Below are positions 17,020 through 25,295 of a DNA stretch of 37,606 nucleotides, one piece after another. The translations under genes and the position numbers were made by a program. The stretch comes from an uncultured Clostridia bacterium (GTDB taxonomy: Bacteria > Bacillota > Clostridia > TANB77 > CAG-508), in contig CANQTK010000012.1 in assembly GCA_947626735.1 (NCBI GenBank), positions 1 through 37,606 of the forward strand. Direction: 5' to 3'. The notes beneath the pieces are model-generated. The model was not told where the DNA came from. It was given only the letters and a program-made list of their open reading frames with translations, and made no database searches. Numbering within the stretch: the stretch's first letter is position 1; each line of letters begins with the position of its first letter.

Positions 17020-17727
17020 TTATACGGTTAGTTTTAATTCTTCTATGTATTCACATACTTTATCTGTAGATTCTTCTATATTTTTACAATCGGTTACATC
17101 AATTTGAATAGTGTTTTCTTGCAAAGCATAAAAACCCGCTTTTTCTTGCAATTCATCACGTTTTTCAATATGTTCTTTTAATTCTTCCAAATTTGCTTTT
17201 TCGCCATATTGAATGGCTTTTCTTCTCACTCTTTCCTCTAAAGAAGCGGTAATAAAAAAATGATAGTTCATTTCTGGATAAATAGTAGCTAACGCTCTTC
17301 CTGATAATATTACATTATATTTCTCTTTTAGTTCCTTTATGAGATTTTTGGCAAAGATGAATAAATTTGTATTATCCGCACTTCCTCCTGCCATAGAAAC
17401 TGCCAAGGATGCTTCCTTTGATTGCAACTTCTCTTCCTCTATTTTTTCACCTTTAACATAGACAACGGTTTCTCTGTTTTCTATTTTGATTTCTACTTGC
17501 AATAAATCCATTATTTTTTTGATATCTATTTGTTCTATGTTAGATTGCAAATTTTTCATATTATGTGCTAATTCTTGATGTGCTTGCATAAAAGCATAGA
17601 TAATTCCACGATATAAGTTTCCACCATGTAGTACAATGCTATTTGGTAATTTTTTCAATAATTGCCTACAAATGGAGGTTTTTCCACTTCCTACTAGTCC
17701 TTCAATTCCTATCACGATATGTTCCAT
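17020..17727 (-). CDS. Cytidylate-kinase-like P-loop kinase
   Basis: A 235-residue P-loop kinase. Walker A is GIEGLVGSGKTSICRQLL near residues 8-25. LHGGNLYRGIIYA corresponds to the substrate-binding Asp/Gly-x-x-x-Tyr-Arg region of (d)CMP kinases, and VILSGRALATIYP to the GRDxxTxxxP segment, here with Ala replacing Asp. EERVRRKAIQYGE is the lid. The substituted residues and the VEIKIENRETVVYVKGE insertion suggest a divergent kinase whose substrate may not be CMP. Co-directional with murD. Confidence 0.75.
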   Translation of the reverse strand: MEHIVIGIEGLVGSGKTSICRQLLKKLPNSIVLHGGNLYRGIIYAFMQAHQELAHNMKNLQSNIEQIDIKKIMDLLQVEIKIENRETVVYVKGEKIEEEKLQSKEASLAVSMAGGSADNTNLFIFAKNLIKELKEKYNVILSGRALATIYPEMNYHFFITASLEERVRRKAIQYGEKANLEELKEHIEKRDELQEKAGFYALQENTIQIDVTDCKNIEESTDKVCEYIEELKLTV

Positions 17728-17885
17728 TTTTGATACTTCCTTTTCTTTTAATAAACAAATTATAACATATTTTTTCTATTTGTGAATAGGATTTTTTCAT
17801 TTTTTCATAGTTATAATTTGTATGTATAAATTTGTTTTGGAATGTGCACAATAAAACTAGAAAAAAGAAAGGAAGGTGCTTTTTT

Positions 17886-18005
17886 ATGTCAGAAAAAAAT
17901 AATAACAACAATAACCAAAAGAACAATAACAATAATCAAAAAAATAATCAAAACAACCAAAACAGAAATAACAACAATGAAAACAATAACAATAACTGCA
18001 GATAG
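17886..18005 (+). CDS. 39-residue asparagine-rich microprotein
   Basis: A 40-codon ORF with a strong ribosome site (AAGGAAGG about 9 nt before the ATG) and a strong terminator right after it. Of the 39 residues, most are Asn, with Gln, Lys and single Glu, Arg and Cys residues; it starts MSEKNNNNNNQK and ends NNNNCR. The repeated AAT/AAC codon mix rules out a simple base repeat. It has no membrane segment or signal. Asn-rich short proteins occur in spore coats, but the function here is unknown. Confidence 0.6.
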   Translation: MSEKNNNNNNQKNNNNNQKNNQNNQNRNNNNENNNNNCR

Positions 18006-18011
18006 TTAATA

Positions 18012-18059
18012 AAATAAACCCCAAATAACAATTTTTCATTGCTATGTGGGGTTTATTTC
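18012..18059. terminator. Bidirectional terminator
   Basis: AATAAACCCCA pairs with TGGGGTTTATT around a partly paired loop. It ends the microprotein gene and, on the other strand, the gene at 18066. Confidence 0.8.
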
Positions 18060-18065
18060 TGTTTC

Positions 18066-18524
18066 TTACTTACTTATACTTATTTCCTGCTTTCTCATTT
18101 CGTTATTCAAAGAATCTTTGAATCTTCGTTTTTCGTCTTTTATTCTTCTCCAAAGGAAAACCGGAGATTTTAAGATGGATTGAAAGATAAAAGCAAAAAA
18201 CATCAGTATGCAAATTCCTAAATTTTTCATAATAAGCCTCATTGTTTTGTCGGTAATAATCAAAAATATAAAATTAAGGATATAGTAACCTTCTAAAAGA
18301 CCTAATAAAAGAATAAATAAACTAATAAAACCTACTAAAATATTTTGAATAACATTCCATTCTACCGGCATACCATTAGCAGCAAATATGATAAAATAAC
18401 GCCCTATGATATTACAAAGATATAAAAGTAGCGAGAAGCATACAATCCACGAATAGCGTTTCAAAATTACTTTGAAGATAGCTTTTCTCCGCAGGTTAAT
18501 TGTTTCATTAGAAAAATTTTTCAT
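18066..18524 (-). CDS. Small polytopic membrane protein of unknown function
   Basis: 152 residues with about three transmembrane segments (IVCFSLLLYLCNIIGRYFIIF, ILVGFISLFILLLGLLEGYYIL and LGICILMFFAFIFQSIL) and basic ends. AAAGGAGGG lies 7 nt before the ATG. No family is recognised. It holds an early in-frame CGG, CTG CGG AGA at codon 13; reading CGGA as four bases would meet a stop after a few codons, so here CGG must be read as a normal triplet for the protein to be made. Confidence 0.7.
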   Translation of the reverse strand: MKNFSNETINLRRKAIFKVILKRYSWIVCFSLLLYLCNIIGRYFIIFAANGMPVEWNVIQNILVGFISLFILLLGLLEGYYILNFIFLIITDKTMRLIMKNLGICILMFFAFIFQSILKSPVFLWRRIKDEKRRFKDSLNNEMRKQEISISK

Positions 18525-18602
18525 AGATGAACCCTCCTTTAATTTTTATATTTACAAGTTCTTTTCATATTTTACCACATTATGTTTATTTTTACAATGA
18601 TT

Positions 18603-18660
18603 TATAAAAAATTTTACAAAAAATTTTACAAAAAATTTTATAAAAAATTTTATAAAAAAT
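18603..18660. repeat. 12-bp AT-rich tandem repeat
   Basis: Nearly five units of A(C/T)AAAAAATTTT immediately downstream of the uvrA terminator. No function is visible. Confidence 0.7.
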
Positions 18661-18696
18661 AAAAGCCACCACATAACTATGTGATAGCTTTTTTTC
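18659..18696 (-). terminator. uvrA terminator
   Basis: On the minus strand AAAGCTATCACATA pairs with TATGTGGTGGCTTT around GT, followed by TATTTTTTAT, right after the uvrA stop. Confidence 0.75.
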
Positions 18697-18698
18697 AT

Positions 18699-21533
18699 CT
18701 ATTTTTGCAAATACTTTTTTAAAAATTTTCCTGTATAACTTTGTTCATTTCTTACTACTTGTTCTGGGGTTCCAACTGCAATCACTTCTCCGCCTTTATC
18801 TCCCCCTTCTGGTCCTAAATCGATAATATAATCGCAAGTTTTAATTAAGTCTAAATTATGTTCAATGACAATAATGCTATTTCCAGTATCGACTAAACGT
18901 TGCAAAATATCGACTAAACGATGAACATCTGCAATGTGAAGGCCGGTTGTTGGTTCATCTAAAATGTAAAGTGTTTTTCCTGTTGATTTTTTAGAAAGTT
19001 CCGTCGCTAATTTTACCCTTTGTGCTTCTCCACCAGATAAGGTAGTAGAAGGCTGTCCGAAGTTTAATGTAGCCTAATCCTACGTCATACAAGGTTTGAA
19101 TTTTACTTTTTATACGAGGTAGGTTTTGGAAAAATTCTAGTGCTTCTTCTACCGTCATATCTAATACGTCGGAAATCGTCTTTCCTTTATATTTTACTTC
19201 TAAGGTTTCTTTATTATAACGTTTTCCTTTGCAAACTTCGCAAGGTACATAAATATCCGATAAAAAGTGCATTTCTATTTTTAGCACGCCATCTCCACTA
19301 CAAGCCTCACATCTTCCTCCTGGTACGTTAAAACTAAATCTACCTTTATCATAGCCACGCATTTTTGCTTCATTGGTACCAGCAAATAAGTCACGAATAT
19401 AGTCAAACACTCCAGTATAGGTTGCTGGGTTAGAACGAGGAGTTCTTCCAATAGGAGATTGATCAATGTTAATAATTTTATCGATATTTTCGATGCCCTT
19501 TACTTCTTTGCATTTTCCTGTTTTGATGTTAGAACCATTAATTTCTTTAGCTAATGTTTTATATAACACTTCATTAACCAAGGTACTTTTTCCAGAACCA
19601 GAAACACCTGTTACACAAATAAACTGGCCAAGTGGGAATTTCACATTAATATTTTTTAAATTATGCTGGGTTGCTCCTTTTACTTCAATGGCCTTTCCAT
19701 TAGATTTTCTTCTTTTTGTTGGAACATGAATCTGTTTTCTACCACTTAAGTAATCTCCTGTAATAGAACCTTCTACTTTTTTTACCTCTTCGGCAGTACC
19801 GTTGTGCCATGACATAACCTCCATGCACACCAGCTCCAGGACCAATATCAATAATTTGGTCTGCTGCATACATGGTATCTTCGTCATGTTCTACAACTAG
19901 TACACTATTTCCTAAATCACGCAATTTCTTCAAAGTGGCAATAAGTTTGTCATTATCTCTTTGATGAAGTCCAATGCTTGGCTCATCTAAAATATATAAA
20001 ACACCAGTTAAACCAGAACCAATTTGAGTCGCTAAACGAATACGTTGTGCTTCTCCTCCTGATAAGCTTCCTGCACTTCTCGATAAGGTTAAGTAGTCCA
20101 AGCCTACATCAATTAAAAATTGAAGTCTTGTATTTAATTCTTTTAAAATTTGATCTGCTATCATGGCATCTTTTTTACTTAATACCAAAGAATTTAAATA
20201 GTCTTTAATTTGGACAATTTGCATATCGGTTAGTTCTACAATATTCTTACTTCCTACTTTGACTGCTAAACTATTTTTATTTAGTCTTGCGCCATGACAT
20301 TCTGGGCAGTCGCTATCGCTCATATACATTTCATAAAAATCACGCATGCCTTGTGATTTGGTTTCATTGTGTCTTCTTTTTAACGTTGGAATCACGCCCT
20401 CAAATGGAGAAGTAAATTTACGAATACCAGCGTAGGATTCATATTCAAAGTCAATCTTTTCACTTCCTGTTCCATAAAGAATCTTTTCTAGAAATTCTCT
20501 TGGTAATTTTTTAATAGGAACATCCTTAATTTTTATGCCATAGTGTTTAGCAATGCTTTCAAAATACATTTTTGCCATGGTATCGCCCTTTTTCATAGTG
20601 CTAGCACCAAAAGCTTTTATACCATCATATAACGTTTTATTTTTATCAGGAACAATTAAATCTTCATCCATTTTCATTAAGAAACCAAGGCCAGTACAAC
20701 TAGGACAAGCACCATAAGGATTGTTAAAAGAAAACATTCTTGGCGATAATTCTTCAAAACTAATGTTGCAATCTGGGCAAGCATAATTGCCACTAAATAG
20801 CATTTCTTTATGATTGGTAGCATCTTCAATTAGTACTAAATTATTTGCATTTTTTAGAGCAATTTCTACACTTTCGGTTAGGCGAGAACGAATATCCTCT
20901 TTCATTACTAATCTATCTACTACAAGCTCGATATTATGTTTTTTCTTTCTGTCTAAGTCTAAATCATCGGAAAGTTCTACCATATTACCATCGACTCTAG
21001 CACGCACAAAACCTTCTTTTTGATAGCCTTCTAATTGCTTTACAAATTCTCCTTTTTTGCCACGGACAATAGGTGCTAAAACTTGAATTTTTGTGCCTTC
21101 TGGTAATTCTAAAATGGCATCCACCATTTGGTCTATGGTTTGTTTTTCAATTTTCTTACCACAATTTGGACAATATGGTACCCCAATTCTTGCATATAAC
21201 AAACGCAAATAGTCATAAATTTCCGTTACCGTTCCTACGGTAGAACGAGGATTTTTAGAAGTCGTTTTTTGGTCAATAGAGATAGCTGGTGATAAGCCTT
21301 CAATAGACTCTACTTCTGGTTTTTCCATAAGTCCTAAAAATTGTCTTGCATAAGAAGAAAGACTTTCTACATATCTTCTTTGACCTTCTGCATACAATGT
21401 ATCAAATGCAAGAGAAGACTTTCCGTGAGCCAGAAAGACCCGTTAACACGACTAATCTATCTCTTGGAATTTCTAAATTAATATTTTTTAAGTTATGCTC
21501 TTTTGCTCCTTTAATTACAATTTTATCATTCAC
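18699..21533 (-). CDS. uvrA: Excinuclease UvrA, needing three CGGN quadruplet readings
   Basis: UvrA is the damage-sensing ABC ATPase of nucleotide excision repair. The gene starts at GTG 21533, after AGGGGG, and would give about 943 residues, the family length. Present are both ATPase cassettes, zinc motifs ([25 protein letters not shown]) and signature [16 protein letters not shown]. The reading frame is interrupted at three places only: CGGA 21425-21422 (residue 37), CGGT 19801-19798 (578) and CGGA 19059-19056 (825). At each, one extra C precedes a GGN codon on the codon boundary, and skipping it restores LSGSGKSSL, AQGTAEEV and IKLGQPSTT, all conserved Gly positions. Zero-frame reading stops 7 codons after the first site, giving 43 residues. 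No other lesion is seen, so this is not ordinary decay. Confidence 0.92.
19056..19059 (-). other. Quadruplet site uvrA-3 (CTT CGGA CAG)
   Basis: Zero-frame CGG followed by A. Reading CGGA as one residue gives the conserved Gly of [17 protein letters not shown], the second-cassette signature region. Confidence 0.9.
19798..19801 (-). other. Quadruplet site uvrA-2 (CAA CGGT ACT)
   Basis: Zero-frame CGG followed by T. Reading CGGT as one residue gives AQGTAEEV, matching the family EGTPEEV at the end of the first cassette. Confidence 0.9.
21422..21425 (-). other. Quadruplet site uvrA-1 (TCA CGGA AAG), in Walker A
   Basis: Zero-frame CGG followed by A. Reading CGGA as one residue gives the P-loop GLSGSGKSSL. 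Without it, translation ends at a TGA after seven more codons. Confidence 0.92.
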
Positions 21534-21546
21534 TTTAATTCCCCCT

Positions 21547-21579
21547 ATGTCTCTTTGGGGACGTTTCCTAAAGAGACAT
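21547..21579 (-). promoter_or_regulatory. uvrA leader hairpin near the ribosome site
   Basis: ATGTCTCTTT pairs perfectly with AAAGAGACAT around a 13-nt loop, just upstream of the uvrA AGGGGG site. The loop contains CCCC on the mRNA strand, which could instead pair with that GGGG. The two foldings would expose or mask the start site. Confidence 0.55.
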
Positions 21580-21584
21580 TTCTA

Positions 21585-21613
21585 TTATACAACACTTTAT
21601 AGTTAAAAACAAG
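21585..21613 (-). promoter_or_regulatory. uvrA promoter
   Basis: On the minus strand TTGTTT, a 17-nt spacer, then TATAAT, about 52 nt before the uvrA start. I do not see a clear LexA box here. Confidence 0.55.
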
Positions 21614-21756
21614 AGTTTGGTAAAAATTGTCTTTTTTTGTATTTTTAGTTTACATATTGCAAAACATATGATATAATGCATTTATATTTTAACTATTCAC
21701 TATAAGAATCAAATTTGATTCTTTATTTAATTTTTCTATTATAGGAGGATAACATT

Positions 21757-22044
21757 ATGGCAATGGTAGCAACAGTAGAAGAAAAATTGTATTCAGAAGC
21801 AGAGTTTGGCTTGTTTTTTGCTTATCAAAAAATGACCAAATCAAAGGCAAACGAACTTCGGACGAACGGGTTGCAGGTGGCAGATTGTAATGATGCAAGA
21901 AGTTTTCCAAGGCTCCACTATATTTCATGGAAGAATGCTAAAGTAGATTGTGAAGATATTTCTTCTTTAGACGAAAAATCTGATGAATATACTTTAGCAC
22001 AAAAGCTCTGGATTGTGTCGATGAAAAATCAACCCAAAAATTGA
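21757..22044 (+). CDS. Unknown 95-residue protein
   Basis: Strong ribosome site (AGGAGG, 8 nt before the ATG) and a good terminator downstream. No family is recognised. It is mixed alpha/beta in composition, with aromatic patches FGLFFAYQK and FPRLHYISW. It lies between uvrA and cysE on the opposite strand. Codon use includes TTG, CAG, CTC and CGG more than the core genes. CTT CGG ACG at codons 34-36 repeats the base context of the uvrA and cysE sites. Read in frame, the protein is 95 residues; read as CGGA, it would end after about 62 residues. The zero-frame version looks more like a real protein. Confidence 0.65.
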   Translation: MAMVATVEEKLYSEAEFGLFFAYQKMTKSKANELRTNGLQVADCNDARSFPRLHYISWKNAKVDCEDISSLDEKSDEYTLAQKLWIVSMKNQPKN

Positions 22045-22051
22045 TAGAAAT

Positions 22052-22089
22052 AAGAACCTACTCTTTTGAATAAAAGGTAGGTTCTTTAT
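22052..22089. terminator. Bidirectional terminator between 21757 gene and cysE
   Basis: AAGAACCTACTCTTTT pairs with AAAAGGTAGGTTCTT around GAAT, followed by TATTTT. It can end both convergent genes. Confidence 0.9.
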
Positions 22090-22090
22090 T

Positions 22091-22610
22091 TTACTTTTTA
22101 CTTACTTTTCCTGGCACGCCTACCACAGTAGAATTCGCTTCTATATCCTGTAACACTACAGAATTTGCCCCTATTTTGACATTATCTCCTATTTTAATTG
22201 GTCCGAAGTACCTTTGCTCCACATCCTACAATCACATGATTTCCTATATCTGGATGCCTTTTATTTTTGTCTTTTCCTGTTCCTCCTAAAGTAACATTAT
22301 GATAAATAGTACAATTATCTCCAACAGTAGCAGTTTCTCCTATGACAATTCCCATTCCATGATCAATAAATAGCTTTCTTCCAATTTTTGCTCCAGGGTG
22401 AATTTCAATTCCTGTGAAAAATCTTGCCAGTTGTGAAATCAATCTTGCTAAGAAAAAAAACTGATGTGTATACAAAAAATGTGCTATTCTATAATAAACT
22501 AATACATGAAAGCCTGGATATAAAATAATAACTTCTACTATATTACGACAGGCTGGATCTTTTTCTTTTATATTGATAGCATCTTCGTATAATTCTTTTA
22601 AAATTTTCAT
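22091..22610 (-). CDS. cysE: Serine O-acetyltransferase, needing one CGGN quadruplet reading
   Basis: Makes O-acetylserine for cysteine synthesis. The start at 22610 ([14 protein letters not shown]) follows GAGAGG; an upstream ATG at 22625 overlaps a -10-like TATAAT and is unlikely. The left-handed beta-helix repeats run from [14 protein letters not shown], with the catalytic [12 protein letters not shown] and [15 protein letters not shown]. At CGGA 22205-22202 the frame breaks after GCGAKVL. Zero-frame translation ends three codons later, lacking the last helix coils. Reading CGGA as one residue gives [15 protein letters not shown] and ends with GVPGKVSKK at TAA 22091, 172 residues, the normal length of the short Firmicute form. 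Gly is conserved at this place. Confidence 0.9.
22202..22205 (-). other. Quadruplet site cysE-1 (CTT CGGA CCA)
   Basis: Zero-frame CGG followed by A, at residue 136. Reading CGGA as one residue gives AKVLGPIKIGD, a family-conserved Gly-Pro. Confidence 0.9.
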
Positions 22611-22736
22611 TTTCCTCTCACCCATTATACTATATGAAAAAAAGAAAAATTTTGTTTATTTTTATGTTAAGTGCTTTACAATCTGCTCATTTTTATTATA
22701 TAATAATATTATCATTTCATATTGAAGGAGGACATT

Positions 22737-23096
22737 ATGGCAAGAAAGGGTTCACAAGCACGGTTGACAATTCCAAAAGATATATGGGATCTTGTAGAAT
22801 TTGACAATTATAATGAACCTTGCTTCGGTTTCTTTATCACACAAGATTCTCGTGTGATTATTGCAGATATCCATTTGGGAACCGAATGGCAGTATGAATT
22901 TTTAGGTAACTGTCACTTTGATGAAAAGCATCGGTTTTTTCTTCCTAAAAATGCAGATGCTTATTTAGGAGAAGGTGATTGCTATTATTTTACCGCTTAT
23001 CTTAATCAATCTAGTATCTATGTTTATAAACTAACTACTACAATGTGTCAAGAGCGTCAAGATGCACAATTGCAAAAATTACTTGCCAGTCTTTAA
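22737..23096 (+). CDS. Unknown 119-residue protein
   Basis: AAGGAGG lies 6 nt before the ATG at 22737; an earlier in-frame ATG at 22722 lacks a site. A TATAAT-type promoter lies just upstream. The N-terminus GSQARLTIPKDIWD recalls the swapped-hairpin AbrB style (RxTIPKxIRD), but the rest does not match that family clearly, so I leave it unnamed. Two CGG codons, GCA CGG TTG and CAT CGG TTT, are in frame; reading the first as CGGT would hit TGA at once. These must therefore be normal triplets, and they argue against obligatory quadruplet decoding of every CGGT. Confidence 0.7.
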   Translation: MARKGSQARLTIPKDIWDLVEFDNYNEPCFGFFITQDSRVIIADIHLGTEWQYEFLGNCHFDEKHRFFLPKNADAYLGEGDCYYFTAYLNQSSIYVYKLTTTMCQERQDAQLQKLLASL

Positions 23097-23103
23097 AATG
23101 TCT

Positions 23104-23139
23104 AAAAAACTGTTTCATAAATAAGAAACAGTTTTTTCT
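23104..23139. terminator. Bidirectional terminator between 22737 gene and uvrB
   Basis: AAAAAACTGTTTC pairs with GAAACAGTTTTTT around an AT loop, followed by CTTTTATTT. Confidence 0.9.
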
Positions 23140-23144
23140 TTTAT

Positions 23145-25103
23145 TTATTCTTCTTGTGATAATTCTTTTATTTTATCTCTTAATTCGGCGGCTTTTTCAA
23201 ATTCCATTTCTTGTGCATATTTTAACATTTGCTCTGTCATTTTATCAATCATTTCTTGAAGGTCTGTTTCTTTCGAAAGTTGATATTCTTGTTGTACCTC
23301 TTCTACAATGCTTGCTTTAATAGAATCCCTTACTGATTTTTGAATAGTTTGTGGTATAATGCCATGTTCTTTATTATATTGTTCTTGAATTTTCCTTCTT
23401 CTGTTTGTTTCACTAATTGCTTTTTCCATACTTTCGGTCAATTCATCTGCATACATAATAACCATTCCATTCGTGTTTCTTGCAGCACGTCCAATGGTTT
23501 GAATTAGAGAACGCTCCGAACGTAAAAATCCTTCTTTATCTGCATCTAAAATGGCTACCAAGGAAACTTCTGGAATGTCTAATCCCTCTCTTAATAGGTT
23601 AATTCCGACTAAAACATCAAATTCACCTAAACGTAATGAACGTATAATTTCCATTCTTTCTAGAGCTTTTATGTCAGAATGCATGTATTTTACTTTCATG
23701 TCTAAATTGGCTAAATAAGAGCTTAAATCTTCTGCCATCTTTTTCGTTAACGTAGTCACTAATACTCTTTCTTTTCTTTCTACTCTTTGCCTAATTTGTT
23801 CCACTAAGTCATCCACTTGATTGGTAACCGGTTTTACTTCTATTTTTGGATCTAATAAACCTGTTGGACGAATAATTTGTTCCACAACATTTCCTTGTGA
23901 TTTTTCTTTTTCATATTCTGCCGGTGTTGCACTAACAAAAATACATTGGTTGATTCTTTCTTCAAATTCATTAAATTTTAGAGGCCTATTGTCAAAGGCA
24001 GATGGAAGTCTGAAACCATATTCAACTAAAGATTCTTTTCTTGCTCTATCGCCATTATACATAGCTCTTACTTGTGGAATGGTAGCATGAGATTCGTCGA
24101 CTAATAATAAGAAATCTTTTGGAAAATAATCAAATAAAGTATATGGCGCAGAACCGAGGCTCTCTTCCACTAATATGTCTAGAATAGTTTTCAATTCCTT
24201 GGCAAAAACCTGTTTCTTTCATCATTTCAATATCAAAGTTAGTTCTTTCTTCGATTCTTTGTGCCTCAATTAATTTTCCTTTTTCTTTAAAATAAGCTAC
24301 TCTTTCTTTCATTTCTTCTTCAATGGTTTGAAGGGCTCTTTCCATTTTGTCAGACGTTGTAACATAGTGAGAGTTTGGAAAAATCCATATATGGTCTCTT
24401 GTTGCAATCGTTTTCCCAGTAAGCGGATTAATTTCACTTATTTTTTCTACTTCGTCATCCCAAAATTCTACACGAATAGCTGTTTCTGCCTCATCTGCTG
24501 GATAAATTTCAATGGTATCACCTTTTGCTCTGAAAGTTCCTCTTTTGAAATCTAATTCATTTCTGGTATATTGCATATCGACTAATTTTTTTAATACTTG
24601 GTTACGCTCTATTTTCATTTCTGGCCTTAAAGAGATGGTTTGATGTTCGTAATCAATTGGGTCACCTAATCCATAAATGCAAGAAACGGAAGCTACGATA
24701 ATGACATCTTTACTTTCAAACAACGAAGCGGTTGCTGAATGGCGAAGCTTGTCTATTTCATCATTAACAGAAGAATCCTTTTCTATATAAGTATCCGAAG
24801 AGGCAATATAAGCTTCCGGCTGGTAATAATCAAAATAGGAAATAAAATAACCGTACTTGGGCATCTGGAAAGAATTCTTTAAATTCGGAATAGAGTTGTC
24901 CTGCTAGTGTTTTATTGTGTGCTAATACAAGCGTTGGCTTTTGCACTTTTTCAATAATATTTGCCATGGTAAAAGTTTTTCCGTGAACCTGTTACGCCAA
25001 GAAGTGTCTGGAATTTTTTACCTTCTTTTACTCCTTTTGCTAAAGCTTCAATTGCCTGTGGCTGATCACCTGTTGGCTTATAATTAGATACTAATTTGAA
25101 CAT
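23145..25103 (-). CDS. uvrB: Excinuclease UvrB, needing three CGGN quadruplet readings
   Basis: UvrB is the DNA helicase-like core of excision repair, loaded by UvrA. Start ATG 25103 ([18 protein letters not shown]) after AAGGAGG. Restored length is about 651 residues, normal for UvrB. Motifs include the beta-hairpin region [25 protein letters not shown], the C-terminal helicase motif [16 protein letters not shown] and the UVR motif [14 protein letters not shown]. The frame breaks at only three points: CGGA 24983-24980 (residue 41, Walker A GVTGSGKTFT), CGGT 24853-24850 (84, [11 protein letters not shown]) and CGGT 24156-24153 (316, GREPGSAPYT). Gly is conserved at 41 and 316; at 84 most relatives have Glu. 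Zero-frame translation stops at TGA after 50 residues. The pattern is identical to that of uvrA. Confidence 0.92.
24153..24156 (-). other. Quadruplet site uvrB-3 (CCT CGGT TCT)
   Basis: Zero-frame CGG followed by T. Reading CGGT as one residue gives [17 protein letters not shown], a conserved Gly of UvrB. Confidence 0.9.
24850..24853 (-). other. Quadruplet site uvrB-2 (GTA CGGT TAT)
   Basis: Zero-frame CGG followed by T. Reading it as one residue restores the [14 protein letters not shown] hairpin. Relatives usually have Glu here, so this site does not by itself prove that Gly is inserted. Confidence 0.88.
24980..24983 (-). other. Quadruplet site uvrB-1 (TCA CGGA AAA), in Walker A
   Basis: Zero-frame CGG followed by A. 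Reading CGGA as one residue gives [13 protein letters not shown]. Context TCA CGGA AA is the same as at the uvrA P-loop site. Confidence 0.92.
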
Positions 25104-25150
25104 TTTTCCTCCTTTTACTGAGACTGTTAGGCTTTAACCGTTACAGTTTT

Positions 25151-25184
25151 CCTAATAACTTTATATCATTTATACTATAAAAAA
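25151..25184 (-). promoter_or_regulatory. Possible uvrB promoter
   Basis: On the minus strand TTGATT, about 17 nt, then TATAAA, about 60 nt before the uvrB start. Coordinates are approximate. Confidence 0.45.
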
Positions 25185-25246
25185 TCAATATATCTTTTTC
25201 GTTCAATGGGTTCCATATATGTCAAGTAAAGATAAGTTAAACAATA

Positions 25247-25282
25247 AAATGAAAGAGCCTAAATTTAATCAGGCTCTTTTTA
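25247..25282 (-). terminator. Terminator of the pilus operon
   Basis: AAAGAGCCT pairs with AGGCTCTTT around an AT loop just past the giant adhesin stop, with T-rich sequence after it on the minus strand. Confidence 0.8.
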
Positions 25283-25295
25283 AGGTCGAAATTTT

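Noticed and set aside
18603..18660. CRISPR or iteron-like origin from the 12-bp tandem repeat
   Set aside because: The units are pure A/T-rich slippage-type sequence with no spacers and no replication gene nearby.
18699..25103. uvrA, uvrB and cysE as pseudogenes or assembly errors
   Set aside because: All seven breaks are the same event, an extra C before GGN in the same codon phase, with no stops, deletions or other indels between them. Decay or read errors would be mixed in type and phase. Raw reads should still be checked.
18699..25103. Simple reassignment of CGG to another amino acid
   Set aside because: Reassignment changes the residue but not the frame. Here the frame must move by one base at each site, so a triplet meaning cannot restore the proteins.
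18699..25103. P-site slippage of the prfB type at the CGG sites
   Set aside because: The preceding codons TCA, CAA, CCT and GTA would have to re-pair with CAC, AAC, CTC and TAC, which does not work; only CTT to TTC is plausible.
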